From Gemmatimonadota bacterium (GTDB lineage Bacteria; Gemmatimonadota; Gemmatimonadetes; Longimicrobiales; Gaopeijiaceae), in the NCBI GenBank assembly GCA_022823145.1, contig JAJDXS010000083.1, forward strand, positions 62,001 to 126,000: a stretch of DNA of 64,000 nucleotides, given 5' to 3'. Position 1 is the first letter of the stretch; the number at the start of each line of letters is the position of its first letter. The notes under the pieces were generated by a model, which was not told the origin of the DNA, made no database searches, and saw only the letters and a list, made by a program, of their open reading frames with translations. The position numbers and the translations under genes are program-made. Positions 52,686 through 61,706 of this stretch are shown piece by piece.

Positions 52686-53770
52686 GAGTGGGGTCCAGCG
52701 CACAGTCACTCCCTCGGGAACCGGCCTCCCACCCCGATAGTGGTCTGATCGGGTGGGTCGAGGGGGTATCGGAGGGCCCCCTCCTGTTGTGCGTAGGGGG
52801 CCTTCACGGGAATGAGCCGGCCGGAGTCCGCGCATTGGAGGCTCTGATCGACCAGGTCCGGGCACGCCGGGGCGCAATGAAGGGGGACTTCGTGGCAGCG
52901 GTCGGGAATACCGGTGCCCTGGCTGCCGGTCGGCGCTTCCTGTCCTACGACATGAACCGTGCATGGACGGAGGGCCGGATCGATCTGTCAAGGAACGGGC
53001 ATGCGCCGGCCGGCGGGCACAGGCGTGCCGCCGTGGATTCGTCGCCGTCCCGGCGCGGTGTCCACCCCCTGCGCGGGAGGCGGGTTTCCGCACCTTCGCC
53101 GGAGGACCTTGAAATGGTCAGACTGTTGCACCTGCTCGACGTGATCGCCGAGCGCCGCCGGGGTCCGGTGCACGTACTCGACCTTCACACGACCTCGGGC
53201 CGGGGCGGGACCTTCACCACCACCGCGGATCTGGCCCGCAACCGCCGATTTGCGATGGAGATCCCCGTCCCACTCGTGCTCGGTCTCGACGAGCACCTCG
53301 AAGGCACGCTGCTCGGCTATCTCGACCAGCTTGCCTATACCACCACGGTTTGCGAGTGCGGTCAGCACCAGGAGCCCCGGGCGGTTACGAGGGCGCGGGC
53401 CGCGGTATGGCTGGCCGTCCGGGCGGCGGGACTTCTGCCGGAGACGGCGATCCCGGAGGCACGGCGGAGCTTTCGGATCATGCGTGCTGCGCGGGACCAC
53501 CTCCCGCAGGTCTTCGAAACAGTACACCGCCATCCGGTTACATCGGCAGACCGATACCGGACCCGGCCCGGCTTCGGCAACTTCCAGCTGATCCGCGCCG
53601 GACAGATCGTGGGCGACGACCGGCACGGCGAAGTGGCCGCACCCCTGTCGGGAAGACTCCTGATGCCCCTCTATCAGGAGCTCGGCGAAGACGGCTTCTT
53701 TGTGGTCCGCGAGGTCGCAGAGCGTCGCCGACCTGCTGACGGTGCTGATGGCCGGCTGACCGCGAACTGA
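52682..53770 (+). CDS. AstE/AspA-family zinc deacylase
   Basis: A 362-residue cytoplasmic M14-fold enzyme. The GTG start overlaps the ligase stop (GTGA). Zinc ligands are in GGLHGNEPAG (HxxE) and VLDLHTTSG. GNTGALAAGRRFLSYDMNRAW carries the Asn-Arg substrate pair. A central insertion of about 30 residues is Arg/Pro-rich. The C-terminal beta domain includes PGFGNFQLIRAGQIVGDD. Relatives remove succinyl or acetyl groups from amino acids. Tight coupling to a gamma-glutamyl ligase suggests a shared small-molecule pathway; its identity is unknown. Confidence 0.85.
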   Translation: MRVGSSAQSLPREPASHPDSGLIGWVEGVSEGPLLLCVGGLHGNEPAGVRALEALIDQVRARRGAMKGDFVAAVGNTGALAAGRRFLSYDMNRAWTEGRIDLSRNGHAPAGGHRRAAVDSSPSRRGVHPLRGRRVSAPSPEDLEMVRLLHLLDVIAERRRGPVHVLDLHTTSGRGGTFTTTADLARNRRFAMEIPVPLVLGLDEHLEGTLLGYLDQLAYTTTVCECGQHQEPRAVTRARAAVWLAVRAAGLLPETAIPEARRSFRIMRAARDHLPQVFETVHRHPVTSADRYRTRPGFGNFQLIRAGQIVGDDRHGEVAAPLSGRLLMPLYQELGEDGFFVVREVAERRRPADGADGRLTAN

Positions 53771-53782
53771 AACGCACAACCG

Positions 53783-54490
53783 ATGTGCGGCCGCTTCACG
53801 CTTCACGAAGACGCAGACGCGATCGCGGACGCCTTCGCTGCGGATGTCGCACCCATCCGCTCGACCCGCCTTCCGCGCTACAACATCGCTCCGACCGAGG
53901 AGGCTCCCGTGGTGATCGCGGCCCGGGGCGGCCGGCGAGCCGGGCCCATGCGTTGGGGTCTGTTGCCACACTGGGCACGGGATCCCCGGGCCGGGACCCG
54001 AATGATCAACGCCCGTGCGGAAACGGTCGCTACTCGCAGCGCCTTCGGCGAATCGTTCCGGGCGAGGCGCGGCTTGGTCCCCGCCAGCGGGTTCTACGAG
54101 TGGGAATCACGACCGTCCGGAAAGCAGCCCTGGTGGATCCATCGTCCCGGTGGGTCGCTCTTCGCCATGGCGGGGATCTGGTCGGTCTGGCCTGCCCCTG
54201 ACGGCGAGCGGGTCGCTACGTTCGCGATTCTCACGCGGTCGGCTCCATCGTCGATCCGCTGGCTGCACGACCGGGTTCCGGTCATCCTCGAGGACACCGT
54301 CTGGGACGACTGGCTTGCGCGCGGCAGCACCACCCCGGTATTGAACGAGGTGCTGGACGGTGCCGGGCAGCCCGAACTGCAACTCCACCCGGTGTCGCGC
54401 GCGGTCAATCGCGCGGGATGGGACGAGCCCGCGTGCATCGAGAGGGTGGAACCCGGGGAGCCGGGCCTGGGGATTCAGCTCGAACTCTAG
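53783..54490 (+). CDS. SRAP (HMCES/YedK) abasic-site protein
   Basis: A 235-residue protein that crosslinks abasic sites in single-stranded DNA through Cys2. All marks are present: Met-Cys2-Gly-Arg N-terminus, Asn34 in RYNIAPT, MRWGLLPHWA, MINARAETV, Glu106 in GFYEW and His162 in LHDRVPVIL. It lies 12 bp downstream of the AstE-like gene and is probably in the same transcript. No LexA box was recognised. Confidence 0.93.
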   Translation: MCGRFTLHEDADAIADAFAADVAPIRSTRLPRYNIAPTEEAPVVIAARGGRRAGPMRWGLLPHWARDPRAGTRMINARAETVATRSAFGESFRARRGLVPASGFYEWESRPSGKQPWWIHRPGGSLFAMAGIWSVWPAPDGERVATFAILTRSAPSSIRWLHDRVPVILEDTVWDDWLARGSTTPVLNEVLDGAGQPELQLHPVSRAVNRAGWDEPACIERVEPGEPGLGIQLEL

Positions 54491-55659
54491 CCGGAGGCGC
54501 CGGTGGGAAAGGGGGTCCGCGCGGCGTCTCGGCCGAACTCCCGGATCCGCAACGATTCGAACGCGTCGCCGAGGCGGTCAAGCGCATGTTGGAGTTCGTC
54601 TTCGGGAGGGCCGAAACCCAGGCGCATCGTGGATTCGATCCCGAAGTGGGCGCCGGGCACGATGAGCAGGCTGCGTTCGACCCGAAGTCGTTCGGCGAGT
54701 TCCAGCGAACCGATGTCCGCATCGTAGCGGACCATCGAGATGGCACCGGCGTCCGGGGGGGTGAAGCTGAACAAACCGTCGTGGCACGCCACCCACCTGG
54801 CGAGGTGATCCAGGTTGCGCCGGATGATCGCGCGCGTGCGCTCCAGGATCTTCGGCCGCACGGCGGGGGACAGGGCGATTCTGGCGAGAGCATCGGAGAC
54901 CGACGGTGGCGCGATGGTGGTGTAGTCGGTGCGGGCCCACAGGCGCTCCACCACATCTTCGGGTCCCACCACCCAGCCCAGCCTCACTCCAGGGAGCCCG
55001 TAGGCCTTGGACAGCGAATTCGTGACCAGGACCCGGTCATAGCGCCCCCAGAAGGTCGGGACCGGGTCGGAACCCACCTCGGCTCCACGGTACACTTCAT
55101 CCGAGAGGATCCACGCCCCATTCGCGTCGGCCAATGAGACGATGTCGTCCATTTCGGTCGACGTAAGGGCTACACCGGTGGGGTTGTTGGGGTGCGTCAC
55201 CAGAATGAACCCTGCACCCTGCCGCAGAGCCGATTCGAGCTGGTCCAGATCCGGGTGCCAACCGGCCTCCTCGCGCAGGTGGAACGGAATCGCTCCCCCG
55301 CCGAAGTTCCTGATCAGTCCCGGAACCTGCATGTAGTTGGGGAGCATCACGGCCGCCGACCTGCCGGGACGAGCCAGCTCCCAGAACGCCACGAAGTTGG
55401 CTTCGGCCCCTCCGATGGTGACCACGACGGACCTTTCCGCTGCGCCGGGATGCAGGGACGCGATCAGCGCTCGCAACTCGTCCGTACCGTTGGACTGGCT
55501 GTAGCCCAGCCCGACGTCCGAAAGATCCACCGATCCTCCCGCGTATGACACCAGTTCGCCTACCGTCAACGGATGGACGCCGCTCTCGGAAAGGTTGTAG
55601 TCCACCCTGTGCTCGTAGGTGGACTGCCATCGTTCCATCTGAAACGGGATGAATCCCAC
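54487..55659 (-). CDS. PLP-dependent class I/II aminotransferase
   Basis: A 390-residue fold-type I enzyme. The core has GGAEANFVAFWELARPG, THPNNPTGVAL, ILSDEVYRGAE and the PLP Lys in NSLSKAYGLPGVRLGW near 215, with the C-terminal Arg in MRLGFGPPEDEL. The substrate could be aspartate, an aromatic amino acid or another one; the sequence does not decide. Its stop overlaps that of the SRAP gene by 4 bp in convergent orientation. Confidence 0.9.
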   Translation of the reverse strand: MGFIPFQMERWQSTYEHRVDYNLSESGVHPLTVGELVSYAGGSVDLSDVGLGYSQSNGTDELRALIASLHPGAAERSVVVTIGGAEANFVAFWELARPGRSAAVMLPNYMQVPGLIRNFGGGAIPFHLREEAGWHPDLDQLESALRQGAGFILVTHPNNPTGVALTSTEMDDIVSLADANGAWILSDEVYRGAEVGSDPVPTFWGRYDRVLVTNSLSKAYGLPGVRLGWVVGPEDVVERLWARTDYTTIAPPSVSDALARIALSPAVRPKILERTRAIIRRNLDHLARWVACHDGLFSFTPPDAGAISMVRYDADIGSLELAERLRVERSLLIVPGAHFGIESTMRLGFGPPEDELQHALDRLGDAFESLRIREFGRDAARTPFPTGASG

Positions 55660-55784
55660 TGTGCCGGCTCCTGGCTGGTTTTCGTTGGTTGTGGACGCTG
55701 TTGCCAGTGGATAGGCTCAAGAGTCACCGGAACACCCGGCAGCGGGTGCCGAACGGAATATGGGGACGTGCGGGCGCGCGAGGA

Positions 55785-57047
55785 ATGATCGAAGTCGAAG
55801 AGCACACGCTGGACAACGGGCTCAGGCTGGTGATGGCACCGGACCTGACGACGCCGGTCGCGAGCGTCAACCTTTGGTACGGGGTCGGTTCACGTAACGA
55901 GGCGCCCGGCCGAACCGGGTTTGCCCATCTGTTCGAGCACATGATGTTCCAGGGTTCCGCCCACGTGCCCAGAAACGGACACTTTCAGCTCATCGAGGAA
56001 GTGGGTGGATCGGCGAACGCGACTACCTGGTTCGACCGGACCAACTACTTCGAAACCGTGCCTTCACACCACCTCGATCTGGCGTTGTGGCTGGAATCGG
56101 ACCGAATGGGATGGATGCTCCCCGCGATGAACGGCGAGAAGCTGGAGAACCAGCGCCAGGTCGTCATGAACGAGCGAAAGGAGCGCTACGACAACCAGCC
56201 CTACGGCGACTGGGACGAGCGCATCCAGGCCCTCCTGTTTCCGGAGACCCACCCATACCATCACAGCGTGATCGGAACGCTCGAGGACATTGCTGCCGCT
56301 ACGCTGGACGATGTCCGCGACTTCTTCTCCACCTACTACCTTCCCAACAACGCGGTACTCTCGATCTGCGGCGATTTCGACCCGGAGCACGCGCGCGACC
56401 GCGTGGAGCACTACTTCGGCGCCATCCAGCCCGGGCCGGATCCCCCGCCGATTCCCGGGATCGATCGCATCCCTTTCTCGACCGGAACTACACTGCGAGA
56501 AGACGTACCCGGGGCCGTGCCCCTGCCCAGGGTCTACGCCGCGGCGCGGGTTCCTCCCTTCACAACCGACCTCTTCTATCCCGGGGATGTCGTGGCCCAC
56601 TGCCTCGGCACGGGCAGGACCTCGCGCCTGTACGACCGCCTCGTGCGGCGTCGAATGGCAAAGTCGGCCTCGTGTCATCTCCTGCCGCTCACGTCAGGCG
56701 CGAGCCTCTTCTTGGTCATCGCAACCGGCTTTCCCGACACCGACGTGAACGACCTCGAAACCGCTGTCACGACGGAGCTCGACAACGCGGTCACACTGAC
56801 CGGAGAAGCGGTCGAACGGGCTGTCACGGGAGCGGAAACACGAATGCTGAGGGTGTTGCAGCAGGTCGCGACGCGAGCCGACCTGCTCTCGATGTATGCC
56901 ACCCACTTCGGTGACGCCGCGCGTCTCAACGACGATCTTGGGCGTCTGCGCCAGGTCACTCTCGATGAAGTGCGCAGCTGGAGCCGGAACCATCTGAATC
57001 CCGGGAATCGGGCCCTCGTCCGCTACATCCCGGAACGATCCTCGTGA
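55785..57047 (+). CDS. M16 zinc peptidase, catalytic partner
   Basis: A 420-residue protein. ATG 55785 begins the fold (IEVEEHTLDNGLRLVM); the upstream frame is not conserved in character. The inverted zinc motif HLFEH (48-52) and the downstream Glu in NERKERYDNQPY make it catalytically competent. It has no signal peptide, so it may be cytoplasmic, or its export is not visible. It pairs with the next gene through a GTGA overlap, as in heterodimeric M16 enzymes. Confidence 0.92.
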   Translation: MIEVEEHTLDNGLRLVMAPDLTTPVASVNLWYGVGSRNEAPGRTGFAHLFEHMMFQGSAHVPRNGHFQLIEEVGGSANATTWFDRTNYFETVPSHHLDLALWLESDRMGWMLPAMNGEKLENQRQVVMNERKERYDNQPYGDWDERIQALLFPETHPYHHSVIGTLEDIAAATLDDVRDFFSTYYLPNNAVLSICGDFDPEHARDRVEHYFGAIQPGPDPPPIPGIDRIPFSTGTTLREDVPGAVPLPRVYAAARVPPFTTDLFYPGDVVAHCLGTGRTSRLYDRLVRRRMAKSASCHLLPLTSGASLFLVIATGFPDTDVNDLETAVTTELDNAVTLTGEAVERAVTGAETRMLRVLQQVATRADLLSMYATHFGDAARLNDDLGRLRQVTLDEVRSWSRNHLNPGNRALVRYIPERSS

Positions 57048-58402
57048 CCGGCCGCGGCACACCTCCTCCCCCGGGACCGATTCGCCCCTACGAATTCCCT
57101 CCCGTGTCCGACGAACGACTTGGAAACGGAATGCGTGTGCGGGTCGTGCAGAAACAGCCCCTCGGCCTCGTCACCGCCATGGTTGTGCTGCGCGCGGGGG
57201 AAACCGCCGCCCCGGCCGGCTGCGAGGGCTTGGCGGTGCTCGCCGGAGATGCCCTCGAAGGAGGGACCACGCGCCTGTCGAGCGTCGAACTCGCACGCCG
57301 GCTCGAGAACATTGGAGCGAGTTTTGGTGCCGCGACCGGATGGGATTCCACCACCGTCGCCGTTTCATGTCTTGCGGACAACCTGGTCGATGCCCTGCCG
57401 CTGCTCGCCGAAATGGTGCGATCGCCGGCGTTCGACCAGGCGGAGTTCGACCGCTACAAGGCTCAGCGTCTGGCGACGGCGGCACACCGCCGCATGGACC
57501 CCGCTGCCGTTGCCGCCGATTTCCACGCGCGCAGCATCTACGGTGATGGAGATACCTACGCGCGCCCCCTGGGTGGCACGGAGGCTTCTCTCGGTGCCCT
57601 CGAGTCCGACCACGCCCGTCAGTACGCTGCGGCTCGCTACGGGCCCGTGCAGGCGGCGGTGGTCGTGGTCGGGGATGTGGAGAGTGAAGAAGTGCGGCAA
57701 CTAGCCAACCGGGAATTCGGGGACTGGGGTGAACAGTCCGCCAACCCGCCCGAGGCGGTCGTTGCCGGGCGTGAGCCCGGACGCTCGATCCATGTGGTGC
57801 ATCGGCCCGGTTCCGTGCAGTCCGAGATTCGGGTCGGGCATGTCGGCGTTTCGCGTTTCGTCGAGGACTACCTCCCTCTGACCGTAGTGAACCTCGTGCT
57901 CGGAGGCTCCTTCTCGTCGCGCCTCAACCTCAACCTTCGTGAGCATCACGGCTTCACCTACGGGGTCCGCTCCACGTTCGCGGCCCGTCGAAACCGCGGT
58001 CCGTTCATGGTTTCGACCGCAGTCGGGAATTCGGTGACTTCGGCGGCGGTGCGGGAGATCTTCAGGGAGGTCGAGGCGCTCTCGGAGTCGGGTCCAACGG
58101 CGGACGAGGTCCAGACCGCGACGAGTTACCTCGCGGGCGTGTTTCCGCTGCGGATGGAGTCCACGGGGCAGGTTGCTTCGCGGATCGCGGGATTGATCGT
58201 CTTCGGCCTTCCGGTGGACTACTATCGGGACTACCGGGACAGAATCAGGGAGGTAACGCGGGAGCAGGCCGCGGCAGCCGCCCGGTGTCACATCCGGCCG
58301 CGTGAACTGTGTACCGTCGTGGTTGGCGACGCCGACGCCGTCGCCCCCGGGCTCGAGGATCTGAAGTTCGGTCCGGTGACGATTCACGACCCGCAAAGCT
58401 GA
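57044..58402 (+). CDS. M16 peptidase-like protein, non-catalytic partner
   Basis: A 452-residue protein starting at GTG 57044. The M16 fold is clear (LGNGMRVRVVQKQ, LGGSFSSRLNLNLREHHGFTYGVRS, the last with the Arg-Tyr substrate pair). The zinc motif is missing: where HxxEH should be it reads GLAVLAGDALEGGT. So it should complete the active site of its neighbour, as the R/Y subunit does in mitochondrial-processing-peptidase-like pairs. Confidence 0.92.
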   Translation: MTGRGTPPPPGPIRPYEFPPVSDERLGNGMRVRVVQKQPLGLVTAMVVLRAGETAAPAGCEGLAVLAGDALEGGTTRLSSVELARRLENIGASFGAATGWDSTTVAVSCLADNLVDALPLLAEMVRSPAFDQAEFDRYKAQRLATAAHRRMDPAAVAADFHARSIYGDGDTYARPLGGTEASLGALESDHARQYAAARYGPVQAAVVVVGDVESEEVRQLANREFGDWGEQSANPPEAVVAGREPGRSIHVVHRPGSVQSEIRVGHVGVSRFVEDYLPLTVVNLVLGGSFSSRLNLNLREHHGFTYGVRSTFAARRNRGPFMVSTAVGNSVTSAAVREIFREVEALSESGPTADEVQTATSYLAGVFPLRMESTGQVASRIAGLIVFGLPVDYYRDYRDRIREVTREQAAAAARCHIRPRELCTVVVGDADAVAPGLEDLKFGPVTIHDPQS

Positions 58403-58412
58403 GGGCTTCCGC

Positions 58413-58997
58413 ATGGCCGAAGATCGCAGCGCCTGCCTCTCGACCAGGGTCGTGCACGATGGCAGGGTCGTTCACCTCAGCGTCGACAGCGTCAGGTTTC
58501 CCGACGGGTCCCTGGGGGAACTGGAACTCGTGCGCCACCGAAGCGCGGCGGCCATTCTGCCGGTGTTCGCGACGGATCGTGGGGCTGAACCGGACGTCCT
58601 GTTGCTGCGACAGTATCGCTACGCGGCGGGAGGCGTCATCTACGAAGTTCCCGCCGGGATCCTCGAAGCTGACGAAGACCGCGCCGATTGCGCTCGTCGA
58701 GAACTGGAGGAGGAGACCGGCTACCGCGCAGCGCGTCTGGTCGAACTCACCACCATCCATACCACGCCCGGGTTCACGACCGAACAGATCCATCTCTACG
58801 CGGCCTTCGGCCTGACGCCCGGCACGGGGAGAACCGACCCGGACGAGTTTCTGGAGGTGGAGCGAATGCCCCTTTCGCGGGCGCTCGACCTGATCCGCAG
58901 CGGTGAGATGACCGATGCGAAGTCGATCGTGACCATTCTCTTCGCCTCGCGGTTCCTGTTTCGGTCCACTGGCGGAGACGCTCTCGAGCACCCCTGA
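58413..58997 (+). CDS. NUDIX hydrolase, ADP-ribose pyrophosphatase-like
   Basis: A 194-residue Mg-dependent pyrophosphohydrolase. The Nudix box is perfect: Gly82, Glu88, then REL-EE-TGY at 96-104. Upstream LLLRQYRYAAGGVIYEVPAGI and downstream TTPGFTTEQIHLYAAFGL are typical of ADP-ribose or GDP-mannose hydrolases. It starts 10 bp after the M16 pair and probably belongs to that operon. Confidence 0.92.
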   Translation: MAEDRSACLSTRVVHDGRVVHLSVDSVRFPDGSLGELELVRHRSAAAILPVFATDRGAEPDVLLLRQYRYAAGGVIYEVPAGILEADEDRADCARRELEEETGYRAARLVELTTIHTTPGFTTEQIHLYAAFGLTPGTGRTDPDEFLEVERMPLSRALDLIRSGEMTDAKSIVTILFASRFLFRSTGGDALEHP

Positions 58998-59145
58998 GCT
59001 TCCCGGCGGGGCTCGTTTTCCGGCCGGCAATCGCCAGCGGAGCTGGTCGCGGCCATGGGGCGTGGTGTCTTACGCGCGGGAGGCCGGTGTCACCTCCCGA
59101 GGACAGGTGCTCGGCAAAAGCCAACGTTTTAGCGGGCCTGAGCGC

Positions 59146-59160
59146 TGGCACGCTTCATGC
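59146..59160 (+). promoter_or_regulatory. Sigma-54-like promoter upstream of the ECF sigma gene
   Basis: TGGCACG-CTTC-ATGC. The -24 element is perfect, the -12 element has one deviation (ATGC for TTGC), and GG and GC are 10 bp apart as required. The start point would fall near 59171, which makes ATG 59247 and not ATG 59157 the usable start of the sigma gene. No enhancer-binding activator is in the window. Confidence 0.5.
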
Positions 59161-59246
59161 GCGGGGGAATCGGCGACTTGAAAAACGTCGATGTGATTCG
59201 CGTCCGGACAACATATCCGGATGATCACCGAGAGGATGGTGGGATC

Positions 59247-59885
59247 ATGGGACACACAACCCCGATGCTCGCTGACAGGAGTACCACCAGCCGGGGCAGG
59301 GCGAGACTCGCCGAACTGGAAGACAACCAGGTCGTGCAGCGTTTCCTCGACGGGGAACAACGTGCCTTCACCGAGTTGGTGCACCGATACGACAAGCGCC
59401 TCCAGAACTTCGTGTATCGTACGATCGGCGATCGTGAGCGGGCCGAGGACCTGATCCAGGAGACCTTCGTTCGCGTGTATCGCCACATTCACAGGTTCGA
59501 CCAAACCCGGAAGTTCTCCACCTGGATCTACACCATCGCCGGGAACCTGGCGAAGAACGAACTGCGCAACCGGTCCCGCAACCCCCTGGTGCTCTTTCAG
59601 TCGCTGATGAAAAACTGGGAAGCGGACTTCCGCCCACTGGAGTGGGAAGACCCCAAAACACGCCCGGACGACCTCTACCGCAAGCGCTTCCTGCGCCAGA
59701 AGGTCGACGAGGCCGTATCCCTTCTGTCGGAACATCACAGGGTGGTCTTCGTCCTGCGGGAGCTGCACGGGAAGACCTACGAGGAGATCGCCGAGATCAC
59801 CGATTGCACGCTGGGGACGGTAAAGAGCCGCCTGAACCGGGCCAGGAACAGGTTCGCGCGCATCATTGCTCCGATGATCAAGTAG
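59247..59885 (+). CDS. ECF-type RNA polymerase sigma factor
   Basis: A 212-residue sigma-70-family factor. Region 2 has QRAFTELVHRYDKRLQNFVY, RAEDLIQETFVRVYRHIHRF and RKFSTWIYTIAGNLAKNELR. Region 4 has VFVLRELHGKTYEEIAEI and CTLGTVKSRLNRARNRF. ATG 59247 is preferred over ATG 59157, which overlaps the putative -12 box. The zinc-finger anti-sigma gene follows on the same strand, giving the usual pair. Confidence 0.92.
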   Translation: MGHTTPMLADRSTTSRGRARLAELEDNQVVQRFLDGEQRAFTELVHRYDKRLQNFVYRTIGDRERAEDLIQETFVRVYRHIHRFDQTRKFSTWIYTIAGNLAKNELRNRSRNPLVLFQSLMKNWEADFRPLEWEDPKTRPDDLYRKRFLRQKVDEAVSLLSEHHRVVFVLRELHGKTYEEIAEITDCTLGTVKSRLNRARNRFARIIAPMIK

Positions 59886-59892
59886 CGCGGTC

Positions 59893-59949
59893 GGAACAGG
59901 GCAGAACAGGGGAACAAGAGGGAACAACAGGCATTCGCGGCGGTATACT
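59893..59949 (+). promoter_or_regulatory. GAACA repeats and possible ECF-type promoter before the anti-sigma gene
   Basis: Four GAACA repeats begin at 59894, 59904, 59912 and 59922, spaced 10, 8 and 10 bp. The last one (GGAACA) stands 17 bp before TATACT (59944-59949). GGAAC is the common -35 core of ECF promoters. This would allow the sigma factor to drive its own anti-sigma gene; the -10 box is not of the usual ECF type. Confidence 0.35.
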
Positions 59950-60006
59950 ACGTGTAAGCCGGAGGGCACCTGCAACCCGCTACTCGCGCGCTGGCGCGTC
60001 CCGCCC

Positions 60007-60654
60007 ATGCTGGAACTCAACTGCCGACGGTTTTTCGAGACGTATTCCGAATTCCGTGATGGTCGACTCGGCATCGCAGCGCGAACCGCCGTGCAGGCTC
60101 ACATGGCCTCGTGCGCCGCTTGTCGGCGCTACGACAGGGTGATTCGCACAGGCGTCTCGGTGCTGCGAGAAGAGACAGCTCCCGCCCGGCGAAGGAACGT
60201 CGGACTCATCCCGCTCCGAAACCGTGCCTGGGCGATGGAGCAGCGAGAGTACATGGCCCTCGGATCGGCGGGGTCCGGGATCGCCACACTGGGCGTTGCG
60301 CTCGTGGCGGTGGTTCTCGGGTCGTTTGCCTGGCTTCCCCTCGTCGGTGCCGGGACCTCCGCCGCCGCGACTCCGGAATTCGAACTGGCACCGGTCGTGG
60401 CTGCGGCCCCCGAGAGTCCGGCTCCGGCACGACAGACTGTCGGATTCCGGCCGACCCGCTTGTCGTTGTCGATGCCGCTGGTCCTGTCCGAAGGCCGGTC
60501 GCGCGGTTTCACCGTCCCCGACCGCCTTCCGTTGAGGTTGCAACGGGAGGGGTCCACGGACGACGTGATCTGGCCTCCGCTGCTGGTTCACGGTTCCTCC
60601 TGGTTTACGGGGCCGAACACCCCGGGACTCGCGGCGGAGGTCGATCCCGATTAG
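60007..60654 (+). CDS. Zinc-finger (ZAS) anti-sigma factor, single-pass membrane protein
   Basis: A 215-residue protein. The cytoplasmic anti-sigma domain has Cys6 and the motif His32-x3-Cys36-x2-Cys39. One transmembrane helix lies near 91-113 (IATLGVALVAVVLGSFAWL). The remaining 100 residues are exported, Pro/Ala-rich and without a recognised sensor fold. It should hold the ECF sigma factor at the membrane until a signal releases it. Confidence 0.87.
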   Translation: MLELNCRRFFETYSEFRDGRLGIAARTAVQAHMASCAACRRYDRVIRTGVSVLREETAPARRRNVGLIPLRNRAWAMEQREYMALGSAGSGIATLGVALVAVVLGSFAWLPLVGAGTSAAATPEFELAPVVAAAPESPAPARQTVGFRPTRLSLSMPLVLSEGRSRGFTVPDRLPLRLQREGSTDDVIWPPLLVHGSSWFTGPNTPGLAAEVDPD

Positions 60655-60701
60655 GCTTTGCGGCGTCTCCACCATCAACGTAGACCCGCCGCAAAACGAA
60701 C

Positions 60702-61706
60702 GTGATCCCAGTTGCTCTGCGAGCCGCCCGAGAAGGCGGGGCCTTCTTCCTTCACGGAGATGACGACTTCCGGAAGCGGGCCTCTGCCGAATTCCTGGTG
60801 CAGCGGTACGCGGATCCGTCCACGCGGGACTTCAATCTCGACCGGCTCCAGGGATCCGAGGTGTCCGTGGAGCAGTTGGCGTCGGTCATCGACACGCCGC
60901 CCATGATGGCGCAGTGGCGGGTGGTCCATCTCAGGGAAACGGAGGCGCTGGCCGGAACTCCGAGGGCTCGCAACGTGATACTGAAGGCCGCGAAGAACCC
61001 CCCCGCCGGGTTGGTCCTGATCCTCCAGGCCACAGTGCCGGCACGGTCCAGGGCCCGGTTCTACAAGGATCTGGCCCGGCTTGCGACGTCGGTGGAATTC
61101 CGGCCTGTGCCGGTCGATGAAGTTCCCGGATGGCTGGTCGGCTGGGCGCGCGACGAGGTCGGCGTGACGATCGAGCTCGAAGCTGCGCAGGCACTGGTGG
61201 GAGCCGCGGGGACGGATCTGGGCGTGCTTGCCCAGGAGGTGCGGAAACTGGCCGAGATGGTTGGCCGCGATGTGCCGGTGGATGTCGAAGCCGTGCGCAG
61301 AGGCGGACTGAGGCTGCCCGCGCAGGATCGCTGGGCGTGGATCGATCTCGTGGGGAACCGAAGGATCGAGGAAGCGGTGGCAACTCTCCCGATACTGCTC
61401 GCACAGAATGAAACGGCGGTTGGACTGGTGATAGGACTTTCGACGCAGCTGCTGCGGATCGGCATAGCTTCCGAGGGTGGAGTCCGGGCCCTGGAGTCCG
61501 CCCTGCCTCCGTACCAGCGCTTTCTGGCGCGGCGCATCGCCGGGCAGGCTCGCCGCTGGACGCGAGCGGAGCTCGCGCAGGCGATCCGCGGACTCCGCCG
61601 GCTGGATCAACTCCTCAAGGCCAGCGCAATAGCGGACGAAGTGCTCGTGGAGGAGTGGCTTCTCTCCTGCCGCCTGACCCGGGTGCCGCGGAGGGCGATG
61701 TCGTGA
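60702..61706 (+). CDS. holA: DNA polymerase III delta subunit
   Basis: A 334-residue clamp-loader subunit that opens the beta clamp. GTG 60702 starts it. Seen are [20 protein letters not shown] near the N-terminus, [32 protein letters not shown], and a C-terminal domain with [21 protein letters not shown]. Length is normal for bacterial HolA. Its stop overlaps the GTG start of the copper ATPase gene, an unusual coupling of a replication gene to a metal pump. Confidence 0.9.
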   Translation: MIPVALRAAREGGAFFLHGDDDFRKRASAEFLVQRYADPSTRDFNLDRLQGSEVSVEQLASVIDTPPMMAQWRVVHLRETEALAGTPRARNVILKAAKNPPAGLVLILQATVPARSRARFYKDLARLATSVEFRPVPVDEVPGWLVGWARDEVGVTIELEAAQALVGAAGTDLGVLAQEVRKLAEMVGRDVPVDVEAVRRGGLRLPAQDRWAWIDLVGNRRIEEAVATLPILLAQNETAVGLVIGLSTQLLRIGIASEGGVRALESALPPYQRFLARRIAGQARRWTRAELAQAIRGLRRLDQLLKASAIADEVLVEEWLLSCRLTRVPRRAMS

